DNA from: Mytilus edulis
Lineage: Eukaryota > Mollusca > Bivalvia > Mytilida > Mytilidae
NCBI RefSeq assembly: GCF_963676685.1
Contig: NC_092344.1
Coordinates: 97,804,749 to 97,868,748, forward strand
Length of the DNA: 64,000 bases
Direction: 5' to 3'
A program made the position numbers and the translations under genes. Under the pieces are notes generated by a model, which saw only the letters and a program-made list of their open reading frames with translations, was not told where the DNA came from and searched no databases. Positions 1 to 12,000 of this stretch are shown piece by piece. Numbering within the stretch: position 1 is the stretch's first letter; each line of letters opens with the position of its first letter.

Positions 1-439
1 ATTGCCCTTTGGCAGATTAAATAAGTGCAAGGTGGTGGACATTGGGACACTTTGCTGTTCTTTAATTATCATAAATCTGGTGTCAGATCAAAAGACACAA
101 AAAAACACATCACAGTCTTCTACTTATGTAAAACTAAGATGTTTTCATGGAATCTAATCCGGAGATAAGTTATTAAATACTATATAGGTATACATTACAT
201 TCCATAAGAGATTGGTATAAATTAGCTCTAATATGGCTTAAATACATGTACATGTACAGCATAAATAAACCTTTCAGATTTGCATTTGTTAAAAAGGGTT
301 TTCCATCTATCCAGCAAGAATAACAACCTCATTTTGTAGACCGATGTTAAAATTTGTAGAGTATCAATTGCAAATTCTCTTAAATATTTAAAAAAAAGAA
401 TGATTAAAACCGTCGTAATTTCTAATTACTTGTACTATG

Positions 440-527
440 TAGATCCCATGATCTAACTTTGTTGGAGAAAGCCGAATTTGAATAAATCGTCGTCAAAGGA
501 AAAAAATTAAAGAAGTAAAAAGATTTG
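440..527 (+). other. Putative 5' noncoding exon of the TATDN2-like gene (3' end only)
   Basis: A strong donor, TTG|GTAAGT, falls after 527 and is followed 480 bases later by a pyrimidine-rich acceptor (TTTTTCAG, ending at 1006) just upstream of the first ATG at 1012. This suggests an untranslated first exon ending at 527. Its 5' limit and promoter cannot be seen, so the start given is arbitrary. The stretch 528-1006 is then an intron with nothing else recognisable. Confidence 0.35.
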
Positions 528-1011
528 GTAAGTATCCATTGTAAATTTTAATATACTGTATGTCAGGTACTCATATTTTTTGTTTGACTTTGGATCATTT
601 GAGCATTAAGTGGGAGAGTTCAAATTTTACTGTTTTTATTGTTAGCAAATTACTGTTTTGAACAATGCAATCTTAAAAATAGAAAGGAAAATGATTGTGC
701 AGGTGAAATTTTGCAGTAAAATGCATGCCTAACATGAAAAAAGTAAAACACTGAAAACATTCCTGATATACAGTAATTATGGTCTTTTAAGGGATCTATA
801 AGTACAAGTAAAAAGAAATTAATTTCTGTCCATCAGTTTTGCATGTTATTTTGCAATGTTTGCATGAAATTAAAGGCTAACTCATGATTATTTATGTATT
901 CAATACTAAGATATTCTGTTTAATATGTATTTAACATGTTTTAATTGTAAAATATATTTTATTCAAGCAAATTTCTTTTTTTAACACTCAGCTTTATCTT
1001 TTTCAGTTAGA

Positions 1012-4000
1012 ATGGCTTCTTTAGGGCGAAAGAGAACAGTAGGGGGTGGATGTGCAAGAATATTCCAGCGATCAATTAAAGAAATGGGCTCTGTGGAAAA
1101 ACAGTTACACATTTGTCACAGTAAATCTGATTACACACTTAATCCTGAACACCATGAAACCCTACAGTCGAATGAAATGTCCAGTGAAAAATTAAGATTG
1201 ACTTCTCCAAGTAAAGATTCAATGAATTTGAAACAGTCTGTCTCACAAATATCTGTTTCACAAATAGAATCAATGACTGAAACACAGCATGCTTCTTGTA
1301 AAGAAATGACTCAAGGAAGTCTTCATACTTTAGATACAGATCTTACATGTGAAAAGAAACTTAACCTAAATAAAGACATGATAACAGAAAAACAGCATAA
1401 TCTCAAGACACAAGATAAACAACATTGTCTCATTACTGAAGTGATTCATGAGAAAGACCATCATATTAGAGAGAAAACACCAGATAAACATCATTGTCCT
1501 AGTAGAGAAATAACACCAGATAAACAGCATTGTCCTAGTAGAGAATCAACACCAGATAAACAGCATTGTCCTAGTAGAGAATCAACACCAGATAAACAAC
1601 ATTTTTCTAGTAGAGAAATAAAACCAGATAAACTTTGTCCTAGTAGAGAATTAACACCAAACAAACAACATTTTCCTAGTAGAGAAGTAATGGAAGCTAA
1701 ACATTGTCCTAGTAGAGAATTAACACCAGATAGACATCATTGTCCTAGAAGAGAAATAACACCAGATAAACATTGTCCTAGTAGAGAATTAACACCAGAT
1801 AAACAATGTCCCAGTAGAGAAATAACACCAGATAAACATTGTCCTAGTAGAGAAATAACTTCAGATAAACATCATTGTCCTAGTAGAGAAATAACACCAG
1901 ATAAACAACACAATCCTAGTAGAGGACTAACCCCAGATAAACAGCATTGCTCTAGTAGAGAAATAACACCAGATGAAAAGCATTGTCCCAGTGGAGAACT
2001 AACACCAGATAAACATCAACATCCTAGTAGAGAAATAACACCAGAAAAACAAGTTCAACAAACTTCATGTAAAGAAGTTAAACCAGAACTTTTAACATCT
2101 GAAAACAATAATATGCAGTCCATAAAAATTGAATTGCCAGAAGAAGCCAAAGTAGCCCATGGAAGAACATTTCAGACAACACCAATTAAGAATAGTGACT
2201 ATCAATTCAAACCATATAATAATCTACCAAAAGCAGTAACGCCACCACGATTTTTAAAGTTTAAAGAAATGCAAGAACACTTTAATAAAAAAAAGATGTC
2301 TTCTGATGAAAATAATAATAACATGCCTTTGACCGATTTCAGCCATAGAAAATCTCCAGAAGTAGACAATCAGAAATCTTCTGATCCACCAAATTCTCAA
2401 TTAAATAGAACATCCAGTCATAACTTTTCTCACCAGTATAAAAACCGATACCAACAAAATAATTCTCATAGAGAAACAAATCATAATGAGTTTCAGTCCA
2501 ATCATAACAGACCAAAGGACTATAGACAAAGAGGAGAGCATGATCGTATTCATAGAGGAGCTTATGGTAATACTCAACATGCTCAAAGAGGAACTTATGG
2601 TAATGCTCAAAGAGGAACTTATGCTAATGCTCAAAGAGGAACTTATGCTAATGCTCAAAGAGGAACTTCTGGTAATACTCATAGAGGAGCTCATGCTAAT
2701 ACTCAAAGTGGAACTTCTGGTAATACTCATAGAGGAGCTTATGCTAATACTCAAAGAGGAACTTTTGGAAAGACTTTCATTGGATCTAACAAGGAACTGC
2801 ATTATCCAAATAATAGCATACAATCCCGGAATACAGAATATGGTGTCATTCCACTGGTCCATGGTAACAAGGAATCTGGTCAATCAGAAGATTGGTCAAC
2901 AGAATTGTTAAATCTTTCTGATTGGAACTCGGACAATATGATGGAGGAACATATTATTAATTCAGAAGTTCGGTCTAGTGAAAAGGACACTTGGGAAGTA
3001 GAAGATGCTAATTATAAAGTACAGGCAGAGATAAGGTCTAGGGAAAGGAACAATTGGGAAGTAGAAGATGTTAATTCTAAAGTAAAGGCAGATGATAGGT
3101 CTTCAGAAAATGAAAAATGGGAAGAAGAACTTGTTAATGCTAAAGTACAAGCAGCTGATATTGAAATTCCACAGCCAGAAATTAAACGGACATATTCTGG
3201 CCCAACTCGTGAGAACTGGCATATAGAAACAATAGAAAAAAAGGAAGTTTTATATCATGAAAATCAAAATGAAAACTTTGAAAAGAAAGTAACAGAAAAG
3301 TGGATTCCAGATACATGTAATTATCCAGAGAAAGATCCATCTTCTCATGGCAATAATGGTCAAGATCTCACAAAAGCTGTGGAATCCATATCAACGTTGG
3401 AAGTTACTGTTAAGAATAGAGATTCTATAGAGCAAGATGGGGTGGAAAATAGAATCAGGAATGATTCAGAGATCTGTAGTATTGAAGGGTTAAATAATAT
3501 GTGCACAGACACTGGTGATCTCTTTGTCATTGACAAATCTGACTGTAAATTTAGGAGGGAACATATTGAGAGCAAAGTTGATATGAATTCATTGCAAACT
3601 GAATATGACAAAAGAAATGAAAATTTGATTCAGACAGAACTTACTGAAAATGTTGATCATAATATTATTGAAAAAGAACATGTTGAATCTGTTGAAAGTG
3701 AAAATATGGAAGATAATGTAAAACATTCTTTAGATGCAGTTACTTCTGCTAGAGATAGTGGGGTTACTGAATTTAATCTTGTTGAATCAAGCACATCGTC
3801 TCAGATCAATGATATTGAACCACATAATGAATACATAAATGAACTAACACTAATATGTACTGATCATGAACAGGAATCAAATGAAATAGGGTATTCTTTG
3901 GAAATACAAAAGTATGAGGGAAACTGGGTAGGAGAAATTTTTCAAATGACTATGGCTGAAAATGAAGAAGTTGAAAAACTTGAAATCCACCATCAAACTT

Positions 4001-6088
4001 TGTTTGATCTCGTAGAAACAGATCATGAACATGAGAACGTATCTGTTATTGATGAACCTTTTGAAACTGAACAGGAAAAAAGTGAAATTGATACTGACCC
4101 TTTATGTAAAACCAATGAAATAAAACAAGTTGTAAATAACATTGAAGGGTGTGGAAAAGGAAAAATATGTGAAAACTTTCGGGATGATTTAGAATTATCT
4201 GACATTAGTAGAAACAATGAAACTTCAGACTTAGGACAAAGTTACAAAACTTTTGAAATGAGTGATATTTCTGAATGTGAATCTGTTAAAATATTTCCGG
4301 AAGTTTTCAGTGACAGTAGTATTGAATCAAATAAAGAAAGTGAATTAAGCAGCCATCATGTTGGAACAGACAATAAAGATTTGAGTGCTTTGAACAAACA
4401 GGACTCACAGAAAGCTGTAAATAAACACTGTACACAAGTTCAGACTAGAGAAGAGTTTGAAAGTGACGTTTCAGCTCATGGGGACATTTATGATACTTTG
4501 ATTAAACAAAAAGTGAAAGATATCAAATCTGACAACAACTGTAAAATGGGAACACAAACAAGTGATATTGATGAAGCTCTGAAATGGCTTCCTTCACACA
4601 ATATAATTGATTTACCTACTCTGGAACAAAACAAGAGATCTCATAGTACGTTGAGTAGTCCATATATGCAAATTAAGGAATTGGTTCAACACTATAAACA
4701 TAAAGAATGTGAAAGGAATTTATTACTTGAGGAACAAAAACAATGGCGTTGTCAGTTGGATGTAGATGATAAAACATCTAATGTTAACAGAGTTCCAATG
4801 ATAGGGAGAGGAATTGTGACCGTTGCATCAGATCCTCATTCTCTGGTTAGACAGGAGGAAGATTGGGAATCAGATCTTGTTCTTGTTGATCAGTGTATAA
4901 CATCTGATCAAAGTCTAACAGAGGAAGAATCTACAAGTGATGTATTTCAAGTACAAGATCACCGATCAGCCTGCATACAGAGAGAAAAGCCGTTAAATGT
5001 TGGATTGACTGAACAAACGGTCAGACCAAAACTTTCTCCTGTACCAGTCAGCCATTCATATTTGACTGTTAAAAAGTGTCAAGCGCAGCAGACTCCATTA
5101 CCATATCATGTTCAGAAGCCAGACAATTATCAGACTCAACAGGTGTCCCCAAACTTACCCGAACTTGAAAGTGAAGGAGTCAAAAAGCCTAGTTATATAA
5201 AATCTTTCATTCCAAAATTTGCTAGAGGGAGAGGTTGTTTGTCACCAGATTTTCAATGTAATTTGAATAAATTTATAAATGTTGAAGACAAGAAAGTGTT
5301 ACAACAGGGAAGAGGCTTTAATGTTAAGAATCAGTTTGATCTGCAATCAAATGAAAAGAGAGATAGGGTTAATCCGTCAAATATGAGAGAAAATAAATCT
5401 CCAGAGGATTGGGAAAGTAGTTTGATCAATGTTGATAGCTTAAATAAGAATCAAGAGAATCTTTATACAGACAATTTATTTGAAAAAATATCAGCAACTG
5501 AGCAACAGATTGATTTTAATCCACTGATTCAGGAAACCTGTAATGCACCACAGACTATAATCAACCAAAATTTTATTGATGAACATTTAGGGCATTTGAA
5601 TGTGGAGTGTGATTCAGCCTCTTTGTCATCTATGCCTCAATGTGAATTACTTAGTCCTAAATCACAAAGTACACTTAGTGGAGTTCCAACAATGTCTGAT
5701 TATGAAAACAGTGAGTCAGGGCAGATGGATGTCAATAAAAACGACATTGAAGATGAAATTGTAGATGGATGTTTTACAGAGAACACAACACAAGATGACA
5801 GTCAAGTTCAAAATGATCAGCACATCAGTACACATGATACAGGAGATTTTGTTAATTCTAATGTTGATGGTTGTAACAAAATAAAAGAAGAATCACATTC
5901 AAAACAAAATACTGATGAAAATGATGTTGATCCTCATTATATGAGTTACTTCTATCCAGATTTATCATCTTGCAACTGTCATCCTTCTGTCCAACAGTAC
6001 TGGGTATGGCACACTTGTATGTGTCAGATTCCACGACTATGTGAGATTAGGACTTGCCAAGATTACTGGCTACAGTATCCTTTTGAAG
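1012..6088 (+). CDS. TATDN2: TATDN2-like gene, coding exon 1 (giant, 5,077 nt)
   Basis: The exon is entered at 1007 after TTTTTCAG and starts at ATG 1012. The frame stays open to a stop at 6127-6129, but a donor GAAG|GTACAT after 6088 leaves one base that joins perfectly with the exon at 9091. It encodes 1,692 residues: tandem PDK/CPS repeats (153-347), an Arg-Gly-aromatic repeat (515-588), a triple 21-residue repeat (652-714), and DW[ES] acidic motifs at residues 626, 1284 and 1466. The end is rich in Cys, Trp and Tyr (YWVWHTCMCQ, then DYWLQYPF), unlike the polar rest, so it may be a small folded or binding segment. No known domain is recognised. If unspliced, the same ORF would give a stand-alone 1,705-residue protein. 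Confidence 0.8.
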
Positions 6089-9000
6089 GTACATATTGGA
6101 ATTATAGAGTCAAACATTGCTACATTTAAAAAATTGTGATATTTTATAATTTGAGTGTGATACAATATTTCTCTAATTCTCAGTAGCTTTATCCTTTTCA
6201 TGACTTGTTAACTGAAAATTGTTAAGGTTTACCCTTATTCATCCATACATCCCAAAAATGGTTTTCCATTTTCTTCACACTTTCAAAAATTATAAAACTT
6301 TATACAAGCAATGCTTATTACCATCAAACACTGATAAAGTTCAAATTAAGGTGGCATCACTTTTACTGTTGAGTTATGTCCCTTTACAAACATAAAATTT
6401 GTTGAATTTGCTGTTCCCACACTCAAATTTAAAGTTAAGTTTGCTTCAACCAAATGTTATAAACATAAACATAATCAATGCCATGGACACATTCTTATTT
6501 TATTTCTAATCAACATGTATTATGTTTGAAGCCAGTTCTTTGGTGAAAATTCTAGAGTGATGTTGTATTTTGTCGTCACAAAAAAGGCAATCTGAGTCAA
6601 ATAACAATGAAATCAACATTGTGTAAAAATATGAAGATCATTTTTGTCGAGCCTGCAACTTTTGTTGCAGAAAGCTTGACATAGAGATAGTGATCCAGCG
6701 GTGTAAGATAACTTCTTAAAAACTTTATAATTTGAAGGTGAAAGACCTGGATGCTTCATACTTTGTATATAGATGCCTCATGTTACGAAGTTTCCGTCAG
6801 TCACATGTCCAATGTCCTTGACCTCATTTTCATGGTTCAGTGACTACTTGAAAAAAAAGTTAAGATTTTTTGTAATGTTAAATTCTCTCTAATTATTAGT
6901 AATAGGATAACTATATTTGGTATGTGCGTACCTTGCAAGGTCCTCATGCCCATCACACAGTTTTCACTTGACCTTAACCTTGTTTCATGGATCAGTGAAG
7001 AAGGTTAAGTTTTGGTAGTCAAGTCCACATCTTAGATACTATAAGCAATAGGTCTAGTATATTCAGTGTATGAAAGGACTGTAAGTTGTACATATCCAAC
7101 TGGCAGGTGCCATCTGACCTTAACCTCATTTTCATGGTTCAGTGGTTATAGTTAAGTTTTGTGTGTTGGTCTGTTTTTCTTAATCTGTATGCAATAGGTC
7201 TACTTTGTTTGGTGTATGGAATGATTGTAAGGTATACATGTCTAGCTTGCAGGTATCATCTGACCTTGACCTCATTTTCATGGTTCAGTGGTCAAAGTTA
7301 AGTTTTTGAGTTTTGGTCTTTTTTCTGATACTTTATACAAAAGGGTCAACTATATTTAGTGTATAGAAATATTTTATGATAAGTCAGTCATGCAGGTTTT
7401 ATTTGACCTTGACCTTATTTTCAAGGTTCATTGCTCAGTGTTTAGTTTTTAACCGGATTTTTGTGACAAAAATGTCGGTTATTGATTTGGGGATGTACGG
7501 CGGGCGGCCGGGCAGTCGGGCGGCCGGGCGGTCGGGCGGGCGGGCGGGCGGGCGGCAATCAAATGTTGTCCGTGCATTAACTCATGAACCGTTCAACCAA
7601 AGCTTTTAAAATTTTAATATGTTATTCCTGACAACTATACCAAGGTCAAGTTCAATAATGGCGATTTTGACTTTTACCGTTCAGGAGTTATGGTTCTTGA
7701 AAGATTGAAAAATGGAGTTGTCCGTGCATTTACGCATGAACTGTTCTACCAAAGCTTTCCAAATTTTAATATGTTGTTACTAATGAAAGAATGGAGGTCA
7801 AGTTCAATAATGACGAATTTGACTTTTACGGTTCAGGAGTTATGGTTCTTGAAAGATTGAAAAATGGAGTTTCCAGTCGTGTCCGTGCATTTATGCATGA
7901 ACTGTTCTACCAAAGCTTCTGAAATTTTAATATGCTGTTACTGATGACAAAATGGAGGTCAAGTTCAATATTGACGATTTTGACTTTTACCGTTCAGGAG
8001 TTGTGGTTCTTGAAAGATTGAAAAATGGTTTTTCCCGTCGTGTCCGTGCATTTTCTCATGAACCATTCAACCAAAGCTTTTGAAATTTTAATATGTTGTT
8101 ACTGATGACAAAATAGAGGTCAAGTTCAATAATGACGATTTTGACTTTTACCGTTCAGGAGTTATGGTTCTTGAAAGATCGTAAAATGGCGTTTCCATTC
8201 AGGTTGTTGCATTTACTCATGAACCATTCAATCTAAGCTTTTCAAATTTTAATATGTTGATACTGATGACAAAATGGAGGTCAAATTTGATATTGACGAT
8301 TTTCACTTTCACCATTCATCAGTAATGGTTCTTGTGATATTGCCAGGACACAAATAAATGTTAATAAATCCGGTTTGCTGTCGTTGTGACAGCCTCTTGT
8401 TGTGTTTTGGTCTGTTTTTCTTAAACTATAAGCAATAGGTCAATTATATTTGTTGTATGGAAGAATTGTTAGCTGTACATGTCTGCCTGGCATGGTTCAT
8501 ATGACCTTGACCTCATTTTAATAATTCATTCAGGGACCTAAGACTTTGGCAATGGTAGCCCACACATATAGTCTTATTCAAGAAAAGCAGATATTTAAGT
8601 AGCCCACACCAAATTTTTGGGGCCATTGGTGAGTGGGCCCTGCTAATTTCAAACCCTGTCATTGGTCAATGTTTAGTTTTCTTGGTTAATGTTAAGTTTA
8701 TGCATGTTATGTGACAGTTGTAATAAAGCTTTATATTTAGGACTATCAACATAATATCAATGATTAGTAAAGAAGGTGAGACATTTCAGCTTGTGCACTC
8801 TTATTTAACTGAAGTGTATGACATGAAATTTTATACTTGTATGTTGAATTTTTTATGGGATTAGTGCGACTACCTGTTGATACACATATTCACACTCATA
8901 AATAAATATTCTCAACAGATTAAGAATAAGCTTGAAAGACCCATTTATATCAGCAGCAGCTTTTCCCTAATTCAAATTGAAAATACACCTGACCTCTCTC

Positions 9001-12000
9001 TTATTGTTATCCTTCATGGTTTTTTCATTTAGATGTAACTGGAAATTCATCTTAGTATAAATTGAATTACATGTTATATAAATTTTTCAGATATGGAAGG
9101 TATTTACCATACTGTACCGATACCTGATGTAAACAACAACAAAAAATCAGCAAGCAAAGACCAGAAACGTAAAGAACACGATAATTACACACATATGCAT
9201 GCCCACATGAAAGGTTTGTTTAAAAGTTGATTTAAAATTTGGAATAAACAATGATAAACATGATAAATATGTAACTTATGAAGACTTACATTTAAGTACC
9301 AGTTCATTGTTATCTGATTATCATATGATCTTTATGTGGAATACAGAGAATATACAAAATATACAAAATGATTATGCAATATTTAACATGAATTGGAACT
9401 TGAAAAGTAACACATATTTTTGTATCACCTTGCAAGACATTGGCATGCTAACTATATAATCTGGCATCTTCCATAAACTTTGAAAGGAGGGGAGGGGATA
9501 TATATATACTAGTAGAAGTCTTTCTGTCCCATATAGGACTCTTTACGTTAGTATTCTTTACTGTTTTATGTAGATTCACATGTATTGCTCATCATGTTCC
9601 TGATAACTAAAAACTTATAGCTTAGGTATCAAGTTGTGAGCAATAGCTCAGAGTTCAATTTGTCCTGTATGCATTTAGATTTCGATAAACCACACTTGCT
9701 CTCCTTCTATTTCCAGTCATACAATTTAGAACATTTCAGTAAGCATTTCATGATATACTGGAAGAAACAGTTTCTGCCATTGTGCCCAGTTTACAACAAC
9801 ATTTATCCACTCTTGATAGCCAGGCTACCAATAAATTTTGGCTAGTAATTAGTTTCTTTAATGACGTAATATTTGATTTGAGTCTTTATTACAGTACTTA
9901 CTCTTTGTGTCACTTTTATGATCAGAAAAGTGTTCCATGCATAAGGTAAAACTATCCAGTCAAAATTACTGACTAGTGAAAATATCAGACATTTTACCAT
10001 AACTTAACTAAACATGATACTAAAAAGGTCTAATACTGTAAATTTCTTAAATTATTGCATACATTTATTATTGCAATTTTGTCATTTTTGACTTTTTAAA
10101 AATGCAATTTTGGTTTAATTCTTATAAAAAACTTCAATATGCAAGTTAAAATTATGACCATTATTACCCTGTCACATATTTTTGCAATAATTTCTGAATT
10201 TACAGTAAAATATCTCTTCAGAAGAGTTTGTTATTAACAATGATAAAGACAAAAGAGGAACTTTACTAGTTGATTTAACATTGAATTAATACAATAAAAT
10301 ATAATTGTAGAGAGCGGAGATGAGAATACCAATTTACCTCCAGGATTAGCATGTCCCCCCAGGAAAGTTATCTATCCAGTTGGAATGATACCACAAATGC
10401 CTTTCAAAGGGGTTCCACCACCACCACCCTCCAAACAGATTTGGGATCGCATGCATAGTGCACCAATGATTTCACACTGTAGAATGTCATATCGTGGTCC
10501 TCAGCCTAGACCTCAAGATGTACCTGTTCACATGGTCCAAGGTTCACAGTCCTCTAGGACTGTTATATCACCAATAGTATGTGCACAAGGATTTTATCAT
10601 GGGTTAACTTCTCCCAAAAACAACCAAAATACACACTCTAAACAGAAATATAGACATAAGTCAGAAATGGAAAATGGTGAACAAAATGACAGTGGAGTTG
10701 TTGTAGAAGGCTCACCAGGATTTATTGGACCAATTTTGCCAGGAGATGTGAAATTAAAACCGTCAAGGGACAAACTTTCACCTTTATCTGCCATTAGAAC
10801 ATTATTGGGTAAAGATAACGACACTCCTAGAAAAAGGTTAGTTGACTATTCTTATAGTGAAACAGAGGAATCGGAAGACGATCGTTCAAGGTCATCACAG
10901 GGGGAGAAAAGATTAAAAGAGGGCAAGGAGGATGTTATACAGGTACATGATTCAAATTCTGAGGAAGAAAATTCATATAGACTAAAGACACATTTGAGAA
11001 AAAATCATGTTCATTCAAAACATTTACCAAAAAGAGAATCTTCTCAGAAAACCAAAACATGGAGTGTCAGTCATGTCAAAACAGAAGTTCAGGAAGTAGA
11101 AAATACAGACGATTCAGATGATGGATCTTCAAAGTTTCAGGATTGTTCCTCAACAATTAGTAATTATCAAATACTGCAAACTGTTCTTAATCAAAAATTT
11201 CCAAAAAACCACAGAACTAAAAAGGCAGTTGTAGATAATGATTTGTTAGATTTAACTGATGATGGGTCAGAAATTATTAGTGTGGCTTCTCAGGAAAGTT
11301 CAGAAAGGGATGTAAAACCAAAGAAGCATGACCAGAAAACAACATTCTGGCAGAGCCCAGATTCATGTAATGATTCACCCTTGACTGGGTATTCTATGAT
11401 GTTTCCTCCATATACTTATCCTGGATGGGTCAGTCAAGAAATGATAGCAGCTGGCTATACACCACCTAGTCCAAACATTGGAAACAATAGTCACCATTCA
11501 AATGAATCTAGTCCAGCACAATTCTTATCAAGGCAAAATGCTGCAAGCCCAGCAGACTCTGGAATATCTCAAACACCAGAAAAATATTCTCAGTCTCATA
11601 GTCATACTGAAGAAAATGAAGATAGTACAATAAAGCGTGGAAGTTTATCTATGCGTGGAATGACTGCAAGAATGAGGTTCCTTAATAACAGCAAACTAAT
11701 GGATAATGAGAAAACATTTAAAGATAGACTTGCTATGTATCCGAAAAAGGGACGAAATGAAACGGATTCTGACAGTCAAAGTCAGTCATCATGGACATTT
11801 AACTGGAAAATAAGATTTATGGAGAACTGTAGGAGACACCATGGAAACTATATAGATTCGCATTGTCATTTAGATTTCTTATTTACAAGAACAGAGTTTG
11901 GTGGAACATGGTCAAAATTTAAAGAAGTCAATAGTGACACAATGCCACCTAATTTTGAGGGATGTGTAGCTGTGTTTTGTCATCCAAGTAGTTTTAGATC

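Larger units (their letters stand above)
6640..8560. repeat. Tandem array of ~146-bp units, interrupted by an inserted TIR element
   Basis: Units marked by 'tgaccttgacctcattttcatggttcagtgg' variants recur near 6811, 6968, 7116, 7260, 7402 and, after an insertion of about 950 bp, 8501, a spacing of 142-157 bp. Removing the insertion restores the spacing. The array begins after a segment around 6650 (gcctgcaacttttgttgcagaaagct) that contains a short hairpin. Confidence 0.75.

Noticed and set aside
2401..2911. Ser-rich minus-strand ORF and Glu/Leu-rich plus-strand ORF in other frames
   Set aside because: They are shadows of the RGTYxNxQ coding repeat, open only because the 24-nt unit lacks stops in those frames.
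1012..6129. The 1,705-codon ORF as a complete single-exon gene
   Set aside because: A donor at 6088 joins in exact phase to the TATDN2-like exons and the acceptor at 1006 shows it is a spliced exon; kept only as an alternative form.
7376..7609. 77-residue Gly/Arg-rich ORF
   Set aside because: It is produced by the (CGGG)n simple repeat and crosses a transposon end.
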